From an uncultured bacterium (GTDB lineage Bacteria > Bacillota > Clostridia > Oscillospirales > Oscillospiraceae), in assembly GCA_947643715.1 (NCBI GenBank), contig CANRXB010000013.1, forward strand, positions 1-63,790: DNA of 63,790 nucleotides, read 5' to 3'. Every line of letters starts with the position of its first letter. The first letter of the stretch is position 1. Positions 30,861 through 39,529 of this stretch are shown piece by piece. The translations under genes and the position numbers were made by a program. The notes under the pieces are model-generated. The model was not told the DNA's origin. It saw nothing but the letters and a program-made list of their open reading frames with translations, and ran no database searches.

Positions 30861-32411
30861 ATGAGCCAAGAGCCAAGTACCGCCCTGAACCGCGCGAAGC
30901 CGTATCAACTGGTGCTGTTCCCGTTGAACAACGGCGCCACCAACGTGTATTACGTCCTGATCCTGACCTATATCGCCACCTTCGGCAACACGGTGCTGGG
31001 CATCGCCACGGTGTTCGCGTCCTTCATGGTGACGGGGATGCGGGTGTTCGACGCCATCACCGACCCCATCATCGGTGCGCTGATGGACAAGACCAACGGC
31101 AAGTTCGGCAAGTTCCGGCCGTTCATGGTCATCGGCAGCATCATCATGGCGGCATCCGTGATCTGTCTGTATGTGTTCACACCCTTCGTGCCCGCCGACA
31201 TGATGTGGCTGCGGTACGTGCTGTTCGTGGGGCTGTACGCAGTGTGGGTCATCGGTTACACCTTCCAGACCTCGGTGACCCGGGCGGCCCAGGCGGTGCT
31301 CACCAACGACCCCAAGCAGCGGCCGCTGTTCACGATTTTCAACACCGTGGGCTCCCTGGCCGGCATGGGCGCCATGCAGTTCATCGGCCCCATCCTGGCC
31401 CGCGACAATATCTTCGGCGACTACAACCAGAGCTGGTTCGCCGCTATGACGCCCATCGGCATCGTGGTGTCCGTGGTGCTCACCATCCTGGCCATCATCG
31501 GCATCTGGGAGAAGGATCAGCCCAAATACTTCGGCATCGGCGGCGGCAAGCAGGAAAAGACCAAGGTGTCCGAGTATATCGCCATCATCAAGGCCAACAA
31601 GCCCCTCCAGCGGTTGATGATCGCGGGCGGCGGCTGCAAGCTGGCCCTGTCCATCGCCACCAATGTGACGGTGCTCATCATGCTGTATTCCTGCATGATG
31701 GGGGACTACGACGGACTGTATATGCCCATGATGGTGCTGGGGTACGTGTTCGCGGTGCCGTTCTTCGCCCTCACGGTGCGCACGTCCCAGAAAAAGGGAC
31801 AGAAAGCGTCTCTCAGCCGCTATGTGGCCGTGGCTTTCGTATGCTACATCGGGGTGCTGGTCCTGCTGCTGCTGTGGGATCCCGACAGCGCCATGCACAT
31901 GTCCATCATGTCCGACGGCAAGCTGTCCATCAACCTGTACACGATCCTGTTCGTCCTGTTCTTCGGGGTAGGCTACGGGGCATACTATGCCACGGCGGAC
32001 ATGCCGATCCCCATGGTGGCGGACTGCGCCGACTATGAGACGTACCGTTCCGGCAAGTTCATCCCGGGCATCATGGGCACCCTGTTCTCCCTGGTAGACA
32101 AGCTGGTGTCCAGCCTGTCCGCCACGGTGGTGGGCATCGCGGTGACGATCATCGGGCTGGATGCGCTGCCCACCAAGAACACGCCGTATACTGCGGGGAT
32201 GAACGTGGTGGTGATCGTCCTGTTCTGCGTGATCCCCATGTGCGCATGGGCGCTGACGCTGTGGGCCATGAAGGGCTATGAGCTGGACGGGGAGCGGGTC
32301 AAGACCATCCAGGCGGTGAACGGCGCCCGCAAGGAGGCAGTGGCCCGGGGCATGAGCCAGGAGGAGGCCATGCGTACCATCACCGACGAGACGGTACGCG
32401 CGTCCAAATGA
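30861..32411 (+). CDS. GPH-family (glycoside-pentoside-hexuronide) cation symporter
   Basis: This 516-aa MFS-type transporter has twelve predicted helices. The family signs are FDAITDPIIGALMDKTNGKFGKFRPFM, split here as DAITDPIIGALMDKT and GKFRPFMVIG, and the late motif MPIPMVADCADYETYRSGK. GPH carriers (MelB, UidB, XylP) import glycosides with Na+ or H+. Placed between the GH2 enzyme and uxuA it is most likely a glucuronide importer. The ATG at 30861 follows GAGGAGGAG; the longer open frame upstream only translates the tandem repeats. Confidence 0.85.
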   Translation: MSQEPSTALNRAKPYQLVLFPLNNGATNVYYVLILTYIATFGNTVLGIATVFASFMVTGMRVFDAITDPIIGALMDKTNGKFGKFRPFMVIGSIIMAASVICLYVFTPFVPADMMWLRYVLFVGLYAVWVIGYTFQTSVTRAAQAVLTNDPKQRPLFTIFNTVGSLAGMGAMQFIGPILARDNIFGDYNQSWFAAMTPIGIVVSVVLTILAIIGIWEKDQPKYFGIGGGKQEKTKVSEYIAIIKANKPLQRLMIAGGGCKLALSIATNVTVLIMLYSCMMGDYDGLYMPMMVLGYVFAVPFFALTVRTSQKKGQKASLSRYVAVAFVCYIGVLVLLLLWDPDSAMHMSIMSDGKLSINLYTILFVLFFGVGYGAYYATADMPIPMVADCADYETYRSGKFIPGIMGTLFSLVDKLVSSLSATVVGIAVTIIGLDALPTKNTPYTAGMNVVVIVLFCVIPMCAWALTLWAMKGYELDGERVKTIQAVNGARKEAVARGMSQEEAMRTITDETVRASK

Positions 32412-32502
32412 GCATGGGTCCCGCCCCGGTGGGACATCGGTAGTACCGCGCCCCGGCCCGCGAGGCAAGGGAGCGCGATCGAATACAAGGAGGATAGAGC
32501 GC

Positions 32503-33582
32503 ATGAAAATGACATTCCGCTGGTACGGCGAGGGGAACGACCAGATCAAGCTGTCCGACATCAAGCAGATCCCGGGCGTGGAGGGGATCGTGTGGGCGCT
32601 GCACGACAAGATGCCCGGCGAGGTGTGGCAGCCCGAGGAGATCGCGGCGGTGAAAAAGCAGCTCGACGAGTACGGCTTCAACATGGACGTGGTGGAGAGC
32701 GTGAACGTCCACGACGACATCAAGATCGGCCTGCCGATGCGCGACCAGTATATCGAGAACTACAAGCAGACCATCCGGAACCTGGCCCCCTTTGGGGTGA
32801 AGGTCATCTGCTACAACTTCATGCCGGTGTTCGATTGGACCCGGACGGATCTCTTCCACCCGGTGGGGGACGGCTCCACCGCGCTGTACTATGAGGCGTC
32901 CAAGATCCACGAGGACCCCAAGGAGATGGCGGACTACGTCATGTCCTTCACGGAAAAGTACGACATGACCTTCCCCGGCTGGGAGCCGGAGCGCATGGCC
33001 AAGCTGGACGAGCTGTTCGAGAAGTACAGGCCCGTCACCAAGGAACAGCTCTGGGACAACCTGAAGTATTTCCTGGAGGCGATCATGCCCACCTGCCGGG
33101 AGTGCGATATCAAGATGGCCATCCACATGGACGATCCCCCCTGGGACATCTTCGGCCTGCCCCGGCTCATGGTCAACGGCGAGGCCATCGACCGCTTCCT
33201 CAGCATGGTGGACGATCCCTACAACTGCCTGACCTTGTGCTCCGGGAGCCTGAACGCCGACCCGGACAATAACGTGGCGGACATCGTGCGCAAGCACTGC
33301 GACAGGATCGCCTTCGCCCACATCCGCAACGTGAAGCATTTCCCCAACGGGGACTTCTCGGAGGCGTCCCACCGGGACTGCGACGGCGACACCAGGATCC
33401 TGGATGTCCTGAAGGCTTATCACGACTGTGGGTTCGACGGTTATATCCGCCCCGACCACGGGCGGCACCTGTGGACCGAAGGCCCCGGCAACGTGCGGCC
33501 TGGATACGGATTGTACGACCGGGCCCTGGGCATCATGTATATGCTGGGTGTGTGGGACATGCTGGACAAGCTGGAAGCGTGA
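32503..33582 (+). CDS. uxuA: Mannonate dehydratase
   Basis: This 359-aa enzyme dehydrates D-mannonate to 2-keto-3-deoxygluconate in hexuronate catabolism. Recognisable segments are MTFRWYGEGND at the start, VKVICYNFMPVFDWTRTDL, MAIHMDDPPW and RPDHGRHLW, with metal-binding His/Cys/Asp (LTLCSGSL, FAHIRNVK). Length and motifs match UxuA. It starts 91 bp after the transporter with an AAGGAGG site. uxaC and kdgK/kdgA are not in the window. Confidence 0.93.
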   Translation: MKMTFRWYGEGNDQIKLSDIKQIPGVEGIVWALHDKMPGEVWQPEEIAAVKKQLDEYGFNMDVVESVNVHDDIKIGLPMRDQYIENYKQTIRNLAPFGVKVICYNFMPVFDWTRTDLFHPVGDGSTALYYEASKIHEDPKEMADYVMSFTEKYDMTFPGWEPERMAKLDELFEKYRPVTKEQLWDNLKYFLEAIMPTCRECDIKMAIHMDDPPWDIFGLPRLMVNGEAIDRFLSMVDDPYNCLTLCSGSLNADPDNNVADIVRKHCDRIAFAHIRNVKHFPNGDFSEASHRDCDGDTRILDVLKAYHDCGFDGYIRPDHGRHLWTEGPGNVRPGYGLYDRALGIMYMLGVWDMLDKLEA

Positions 33583-33723
33583 GCGTAGGCTGGCGGTGTG
33601 GACGGACCGGAGCAGGGGGCGGCGGACGCCCGCCGTACGACCGTGCTGAAAAACGGGCCAGTCCGACGTGAGCGTGACGATGAGGATGGAAAACAACGAA
33701 GAAATCGAAAGGAAGTATGTCTT

Positions 33724-34569
33724 ATGATGGATCTGCCTTTGAATGTGGACTTTACCGGGAAAGTCGTGGTCGTGACGGGAGCGGGCGGCGTGCTGTGCGG
33801 TACGATGGCCAAGGCGTTCGCCCAGGCGGGGGCCAAGGTGGCCGCGCTGGACCTCAATGAAGAGGCCGTGAAGGCCCTGGCCGACGAGTGCAAGGCGGAG
33901 GGCCTGGTGTGCGAGGGCTACAAGGCCAACGTGCTGGAGCCGGAGGCGCTGGAAGCGGTGCACCAGCAGGTGCTCAAGGATCTGGGGCCCTGCGACATCC
34001 TGGTGAACGGCGCGGGCGGCAACAATCCCAGGGCCACCACCGACAATGAGTATCAGCACGAGCTCCAGGAGGGCCAGAAGGGCTTCTTCGATCTGGATGC
34101 GGGCGGCGTGGACTTCGTGTTCAAGCTGAACTTCCAGGGCACGCTGCTGCCCACCCAGGCGTTCGCCAAGGACATGGTGGAGCGTGAGCACGGCTGCATC
34201 CTGAACATCTCGTCCATGAACGCGTATATCCCGCTGACCAAGATCCCTGCATATTCCGGCGCGAAGGCCGCCATCTCCAACTTCACCCAGTGGCTGGCCA
34301 CCCACTTCGCGGGCACGGGCATCCGCTGCAACGCCATCGCCCCCGGCTTCCTGGTGTCCAACCAGAACCGGAAGCTGCTGTTCAATGAGGACGGCACCCC
34401 CACCGCCCGCTCCGCCAAGATCCTGAACGGCACCCCCATGGGCCGCTATGTGGAGAGCGAAGAGCTGCTGGGCGGCGTGTTCTTCCTGTGCGACGACAAG
34501 GCGGCTTCCGCCATCACCGGCGTGGTGCTGCCCATCGACGCGGGCTTCGCCGCTTACTCCGGAGTGTGA
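33724..34569 (+). CDS. SDR oxidoreductase, probable D-mannonate/fructuronate oxidoreductase
   Basis: This 281-aa classical short-chain dehydrogenase has the cofactor loop VVVVTGAGGVLCGTMAKAFA, LVNGAGGNNP, a catalytic Ser in ILNISSMNAY and YSGAK (Tyr/Lys). The insertion after GGNNP with EYQHELQEGQ is typical of the SDR group that replaces UxuB and reduces fructuronate to mannonate. Position after uxuA supports that role. The ATG at 33724 is followed by a second ATG. The 33583-33723 spacer contains GC hairpins and a GACGTGAGCGTGACG motif like that in the tandem repeats. Confidence 0.82.
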   Translation: MMDLPLNVDFTGKVVVVTGAGGVLCGTMAKAFAQAGAKVAALDLNEEAVKALADECKAEGLVCEGYKANVLEPEALEAVHQQVLKDLGPCDILVNGAGGNNPRATTDNEYQHELQEGQKGFFDLDAGGVDFVFKLNFQGTLLPTQAFAKDMVEREHGCILNISSMNAYIPLTKIPAYSGAKAAISNFTQWLATHFAGTGIRCNAIAPGFLVSNQNRKLLFNEDGTPTARSAKILNGTPMGRYVESEELLGGVFFLCDDKAASAITGVVLPIDAGFAAYSGV

Positions 34570-34640
34570 CCGCCGGGGCCGGACGATGACCGGCCTCGAT
34601 CCCCATCCTCGATGTCCTATGGCGCCGAGCTGCGTAGGCA

Positions 34641-34710
34641 GCGGTCGTCTGCATACGACCGCCTGCTCCGTCCAGGGCGGCCAGCCTGATGGTTGGCCGC
34701 CCTGGACGTT
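34641..34710 (+). terminator. Double hairpin terminator after glucuronide operon
   Basis: An 8-bp hairpin (34641-34648 with 34655-34662) is followed by a perfect 14-bp stem (34670-34683 with 34694-34707). Only GTTCC follows, so the T-tract is weak. It separates the operon from the regulator gene. Confidence 0.65.
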
Positions 34711-34790
34711 CCTCACGCAGAGGGCGGCAGGACGGTGGGACCCTTCGGAGGGTCCGCGCAGCCGATAATGAAACTTGAAGGACGAGACAT

Positions 34791-35498
34791 ATGATTCTGA
34801 TAGCGATCGTAGACGACGACCGGCAGGAGAGGCAGGCGCTGGAGAACTGCATCGAGCGGTATCTGGATGAAACGGACACGGCCCATCTCATCCATCGGTT
34901 CGACGGCGGAGTGGAGTTCATCCGCAGCCGCACCGTATATGATATCGTGTTCATGGACATCCAGTTGGGCGATATGGATGGCCTCGATGCCGCGCGCTTC
35001 CTGCGGATCGTCAACAAAGACGCGAAGCTGATCTTCGTCACACACATGGCCCAGCTCGCCATCCGGGGCTATGAGGTGAGCGCCATGGATTTCATCCTTA
35101 AGCCGGTGGACCGGCTCACCATCGACCGCGTGATGGACAGGGCGCTGAGCAGTGTCGAAAAGGACAAAGGGAGCTTCTTCGCGCTGAAAACGCCACAAGG
35201 CGTATTCAGCCTGTCCAGCCGCAGCATCTACTATGTGGAGGTCTATGACCACGATCTGGTCTACCATACGGAGCAGGGCGACTATAAGGTGCGGGGCCGG
35301 CTGGGAGAGGTCAAGGATATGCTGGAGGACCGCTTCTTCATCCAGTGTAGCCGTTCCTATCTGGTCAATGTGCGCCATGTGCAGAGCCTGCACAGTGACC
35401 ACCTGATGGTCAACGGGATCAAGATACAGATCGCGAAATCCCACCATAAAGAGCTTGAGGAGATGTTCATCGATTATCAGAAGGAGCGGTGGAGATGA
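34791..35498 (+). CDS. LytTR-family response regulator
   Basis: This 235-aa regulator has a receiver domain (residues 1-120) with the acidic pocket D8-D10, a phospho-acceptor Asp near 56 in VFMDIQLGDMDG and a conserved Lys in FILKPVD. The LytTR DNA-binding domain spans about 135-235 (IYYVEVYDHDLVYH, FIQCSRSYLVNVRHV). AgrA/VirR-like proteins of this type bind direct repeats upstream of exported functions. No histidine kinase is beside it; the few codons after it are not a kinase. It lies between the glucuronide operon and the GH3 gene and may control either. Confidence 0.85.
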   Translation: MILIAIVDDDRQERQALENCIERYLDETDTAHLIHRFDGGVEFIRSRTVYDIVFMDIQLGDMDGLDAARFLRIVNKDAKLIFVTHMAQLAIRGYEVSAMDFILKPVDRLTIDRVMDRALSSVEKDKGSFFALKTPQGVFSLSSRSIYYVEVYDHDLVYHTEQGDYKVRGRLGEVKDMLEDRFFIQCSRSYLVNVRHVQSLHSDHLMVNGIKIQIAKSHHKELEEMFIDYQKERWR

Positions 35499-35686
35499 GG
35501 CGATATGCGGCGTGAAAGCTCCGCCGGAGCTGTGCATATCGTTCGCGAGACTCGAATCATGTCGCTTTACGGAAGAAAATGAATATTTCGCGAAAGAGAT
35601 CATAGAAATAGGAGGAGAGAGTGCATCCTGCGGCGCAGTGGATGCGCTGCGGACAGAGTGGAAGGGCTTCGCGGAATCGAGACGGC

Positions 35687-35715
35687 TTCCGTTATCTCCA
35701 AACCTATGCTATAAT
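35687..35715 (+). promoter_or_regulatory. Promoter of GH3 lipoprotein gene
   Basis: TTCCGT (35687-35692), a 17-bp spacer and TATAAT (35710-35715, preceded by TGC) lie 135 bp before the GH3 start. The leader has a direct repeat, TTTCAAGG / TTTCAAAC, at about 35757-35780. The whole gap 35499-35849 has no supported gene. Confidence 0.65.
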
Positions 35716-35849
35716 TTTTATGCAAGTTCAACGATCTTTGATGGTTGCCGGGAATATTTCAAGGCAACTTTTTCAAACCTCGTTTGGACGCGAGACCCAG
35801 GGAACAATGGCAGGCTGCCTTGTTCGAAATATCATGAGGAGGACAGAAC

Positions 35850-38800
35850 ATGGAGAAAAAGAAGAGATCCAGACTCGTAGCGGCAGCGTTGAGCTTGACG
35901 ATGCTCGTTACGGCGCTGAGCGGGTGCGCACCCGCTGAAACGAACGAGAGCGCCTCGCCCAGTCCCAGCCCCAGCCCCAGCGCGTCCGAGCCCTCTCAGC
36001 CCGAGTACATCGCGGCTCCCTACACTGTGAACAGTGAAGATGAGCTGACTGCAAAGTTCCTCGATCCTGTGTTCTATGAGAACGAGGGCGGCCCCACCGT
36101 CGGCGTGACGCTGGTGGGCGTGATCCAGCAGGACGGGTTGTATTTCCGCGACCTGAACAACAACAAAGAGTTGGACGACTTCGAGGATTGGCGGCTGGAT
36201 GCCCAGACCCGTGCTGAGGCTATGGCCAAAGCCCTCACCGACACCCAACTGACCCACCAGGTCGTGAACGTCATGGCCTACAGCCCCAAGAGCACCAAGA
36301 CCGCTGATGTGGTGGACGACAGCGGCGCCCCTGTCTGGACCAAGGTCTATCCCGCCCAGGGCGGCTTTGGCGCCGGCGGCGAGGACGACGCCACCAATAT
36401 CGACTGGCTGAACACCTCCGGCATCCGCACCTACGTGCTGCGCAGCAATCCGGAGACCGAAGTGGCCGTATGGTTCAACAACGGCCTGGAGCAGTACAGC
36501 GAGTATACCGCCGTCAAGAACGGCGAGGTGGCGGTCCCCTTCTTCACCTTCACCAACCCCATCGCTCACGGTATGCCCGGCAGTGAGGGCGTCACCGCCG
36601 CCGCTCTGGGCGACGGCAATGCCGACCTGGTGCTGACCGACGCCGAGTATGACCGCATCGTCATGTGGGCCAAGGGCATCGACGGCCTCTACGGTCCTCA
36701 GGTGGACCTGGTGACCGATCCCCGTTGGAGCCGTAACTCCGGCACCTACGGCGAGCGTGAGGATATGGCCTCCGAGATCGCCCGCAACCTGACCATCGGC
36801 TATCAGAACGGTGATAAGGGCATGGTGCCCGGCAGCGTGCTGCTGACCATCAAGCACTTCCCCGGCGACGGCGCGGCCTACAACGGCTTCGAGAGCCACG
36901 GTCAGACCGGCCGCTACCGCGTCTACACCACGGAGAACTCCCTGGCCGACTACCAGCTCAAGCCCTTTATCGCTGCCTTTGAGGCCGGCGCCGCTGGTGT
37001 CATGCCCGGCTACTCCCAGCCCATCATCGACGCGCGTATCGCGCCCCAGTCCATCACTTACAACGGAAAGACCTACGACATCCGTTACGAGGGCCGCGGC
37101 AACGCCTTCAACGAGGACATCCTCCTGGGCCTGCTGCGCGACGTGCTGGGCTTCAAGGGCCTCATCAACTCCGACTCCCTGTCGATGGATTCTCAGCAGG
37201 GCGTGGAAGACCTCGACTTCTATGAGCGTACCGTCCAGTTCATCAAGGCCGGCTGCGACTGCGGCGTGCTGATGTTCGGGTCTGTCAGCTTCGGCGGCGC
37301 TGGTGGGAACCCCGACGTCACCGAGGGTTCCACCGATCCCTCCGAGCTGCTGGATCAGGCTCTTGCCGCTGGTGACGTCACCCGCGCCGAGCTGGAGCGG
37401 GCCGCGACCAACCGTCTGCTGCCCCACATCCAGAGCGGCAACCTGGATAACCCCTACCGCGACATGGATGAGAGCGTCAAGGCCGTCAACGACGTGACCC
37501 CCAAGGTCCAGGCTCTGGCGGAAGAGGCCCATCTGAAGTCTGTGGTTCTGATGAAGAACAACAGCGGCACCCTGCCCCTGGCAGACACCAGCAAGAAGGT
37601 CTATATCGAGGCGTTCAATCAGAAGAGCGACGCCAACATCGACGGCATCACCGCCGCGTTGGAGGCTCAGGGCTTCACCGTAGTGGACGACTACGCCAGC
37701 GCCGATGTGGCTTACCTGCGTGTGTCTCCCACCATCGTGGGCACTGGCCGGAGCGAACTGGCCATCCTGGATCTGGCGGAGGATGTGGAGACCCCGGTCT
37801 ACGACAACAACGCCAAGCGCACCAGTGAGACCGAGTCCGTCACCACCGTGCAGAACATGAAGAAGTTCCAGAAGATCGCCGACGCCGTCCACGCCAACGG
37901 CGGTAAGGTCATCGGCGAGATCGTTGCCACCAACGCCTGGATCCTGTCGAACATGGAGCCCTACTGTGACGCTCTGGTGGGCACCTTCGCTACCACTGAC
38001 GCGGCCATCGCTCAGGTCGTGGCCGGTACTTATGCCCCCACCGGCAAGCTGCCCATCACCATGGTCGCCGATGCTTCTGTCATCGCCCTGGTGGAGACCG
38101 ACCTGGACGGCGAGATCTGGGACGTCTGCGTCTCCCCCAACGACGTGCCCGGCTATGCCAAGGATCAGCATATGGACGCGGCAGTCCTGGCCCAGTCCCC
38201 CTCCGGCTCCTACGCCTATAAGGATGCTGACGGCAATATGTACGTCTCCGGTTTCGGCCTGACCTTTGAGGCCGTCGCTCCCGGCAACAACAAGCCCGCC
38301 GGCGGCAACGAGGAGAAGCCCGATGGCAACGATGGGACCCAGACTCCCTCCAACGAGAACAACAACGCTCCCGCCAGTGCCGACGCTGTGGTCATCAACT
38401 ACGATGCCACGCCCGACGCTTTCGAGGGCAAGTGGGTCCTGACCGGCGCTTACACGGCTGCTGACGGTATGCTCACCGTGAAGCCCAACGCCTGCTTCCT
38501 GGAGATCGAGAAGAGCATCGACGCCAACAAGCTGGTGGACGAGGCTGCTTACATCCACGCGGATGCGGTGAACCTGTCCGGCACCATGACCTTCGACGCC
38601 GGTATCAGCGGCAACTCCTACAAGTGCTCCTCCAACTGGGAGAAGTGGACCACCGTGAACGTGATCGGCGAGGGCAACTGCGAGTTCTTCGGCGCCAACC
38701 AGTTCAAGATCCGTGACGACGACGAGGGCGTGTTCTTCAACGAGATCGCCGGCGTCGAGGCGGAAGAGCTGCTGGACGTGATCGCGGTGAACGCGGACGG

Positions 38801-38888
38801 CCAGCTCCTGGTCGGCTATTCCGAGGGCCACATCGTGAACGACGAAAACGCTACTTGGGAGTACGTGTACATCTTCTCCAAGGGCTGA
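35850..38888 (+). CDS. GH3-family glycoside hydrolase, lipoprotein
   Basis: This 1012-aa surface lipoprotein has a lipobox TALSGC (Cys26), then a Ser/Pro linker. A dockerin/EF-like calcium loop DLNNNKELDDFEDW lies at about 101-114. The GH3 catalytic domain shows DPRWSRNSGTYGE (about 290-302), KHFPGDGA (Lys335-His336) and the nucleophile Asp442 in INSDSLSMD. A second GH3 domain follows to about residue 800 and an Asn/Gly linker. The C-terminal module of about 140 residues is unassigned. The usual nucleophile context SDW is SDS here. It likely trims beta-linked sugars at the cell surface. Codons are less GC3-biased (more GCT, CGT) than in neighbours. Confidence 0.85.
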   Translation: MEKKKRSRLVAAALSLTMLVTALSGCAPAETNESASPSPSPSPSASEPSQPEYIAAPYTVNSEDELTAKFLDPVFYENEGGPTVGVTLVGVIQQDGLYFRDLNNNKELDDFEDWRLDAQTRAEAMAKALTDTQLTHQVVNVMAYSPKSTKTADVVDDSGAPVWTKVYPAQGGFGAGGEDDATNIDWLNTSGIRTYVLRSNPETEVAVWFNNGLEQYSEYTAVKNGEVAVPFFTFTNPIAHGMPGSEGVTAAALGDGNADLVLTDAEYDRIVMWAKGIDGLYGPQVDLVTDPRWSRNSGTYGEREDMASEIARNLTIGYQNGDKGMVPGSVLLTIKHFPGDGAAYNGFESHGQTGRYRVYTTENSLADYQLKPFIAAFEAGAAGVMPGYSQPIIDARIAPQSITYNGKTYDIRYEGRGNAFNEDILLGLLRDVLGFKGLINSDSLSMDSQQGVEDLDFYERTVQFIKAGCDCGVLMFGSVSFGGAGGNPDVTEGSTDPSELLDQALAAGDVTRAELERAATNRLLPHIQSGNLDNPYRDMDESVKAVNDVTPKVQALAEEAHLKSVVLMKNNSGTLPLADTSKKVYIEAFNQKSDANIDGITAALEAQGFTVVDDYASADVAYLRVSPTIVGTGRSELAILDLAEDVETPVYDNNAKRTSETESVTTVQNMKKFQKIADAVHANGGKVIGEIVATNAWILSNMEPYCDALVGTFATTDAAIAQVVAGTYAPTGKLPITMVADASVIALVETDLDGEIWDVCVSPNDVPGYAKDQHMDAAVLAQSPSGSYAYKDADGNMYVSGFGLTFEAVAPGNNKPAGGNEEKPDGNDGTQTPSNENNNAPASADAVVINYDATPDAFEGKWVLTGAYTAADGMLTVKPNACFLEIEKSIDANKLVDEAAYIHADAVNLSGTMTFDAGISGNSYKCSSNWEKWTTVNVIGEGNCEFFGANQFKIRDDDEGVFFNEIAGVEAEELLDVIAVNADGQLLVGYSEGHIVNDENATWEYVYIFSKG

Positions 38889-38926
38889 TCGAAGCCGTAG
38901 CAGCTTTCGGGACAAAAAAGTAGAAA

Positions 38927-38959
38927 AGAGCGGTCCGGGGAACCGGGCCGCTCTTTTTG
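38927..38959 (+). terminator. Terminator after GH3 gene
   Basis: AGAGCGGTCCGG / CCGGGCCGCTCT (38927-38938 with 38943-38954) is followed by TTTT. Confidence 0.85.
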
Positions 38960-38987
38960 CTTTGCTCACGATCTGGGGAAAACGTTG

Positions 38988-39022
38988 GGCGGCCTGTCTG
39001 GTCCTTTGCCAGACAGGCCGCC
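38988..39022 (-). terminator. Hairpin terminator after thioesterase gene
   Basis: A perfect stem of about 14 bp (39022-39009 with 39001-38988) lies 24 bp past the stop of the minus-strand thioesterase. The T-tract is poor. Confidence 0.55.
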
Positions 39023-39045
39023 TTTGGCTGACTGGGCGCTGCCGG

Positions 39046-39510
39046 TCAGCATGGTCTTTTCACGCTGTATATGCCTGTAGCGGTAGCCAGAACATCCTGC
39101 GGGCATCGCGCCAGGAAGATCTCCGCCCAGAGCTGGCCCGAGGTAGCGCCCATGCGGACGGTGTGGACGCGGACCTGGATCTCGGCCTCCAGCGGGACGG
39201 GACGGGCATAGTTCACCGTCATAGAGATGGTGGGGGTGGGTGCGCCGCACTGGGCGGAGCATACGATCCCCATGCAGGTGTCCGCCAAGGCGGCGGTGAT
39301 GCCTCCGTGGACCATCCCCATCGGATTGGACATGGAGGGGTCGGTGCGGCAGGAGAAGATGAGGCACCCGGCGGGGGCGTCCCCGTCCGCGAGAGCGAGA
39401 TCCCGGCCCGGGTCGGGCCAGACGGTGGATCGGGCCCCGGCAGTGATATAACGGTCCATATGGTCCGAGACCAAACGCCGCAAGTCACTGTGAGAAAGAA
39501 GTTGTGTCAT
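39046..39510 (-). CDS. PaaI-like hotdog thioesterase
   Basis: This 154-aa hotdog-fold acyl-CoA thioesterase-like protein shows the family motif NPMGMVHGGITAALADTCMG, with the HGG turn and catalytic Asp, and VNYARPVPLEAEIQVR. It is likely to hydrolyse acyl- or aryl-CoA esters; the substrate is unknown. It follows rqcH by 19 bp on the minus strand and is probably cotranscribed. Confidence 0.82.
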   Translation of the reverse strand: MTQLLSHSDLRRLVSDHMDRYITAGARSTVWPDPGRDLALADGDAPAGCLIFSCRTDPSMSNPMGMVHGGITAALADTCMGIVCSAQCGAPTPTISMTVNYARPVPLEAEIQVRVHTVRMGATSGQLWAEIFLARCPQDVLATATGIYSVKRPC

Positions 39511-39529
39511 GGAAACGATCCCCTCGATC

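Noticed and set aside
35832-38969. Minus-strand open frame of 1045 codons opposite the GH3 gene
   Set aside because: Val/Gly/His-rich shadow of a gene with signal peptide, lipobox and GH3 catalytic motifs.
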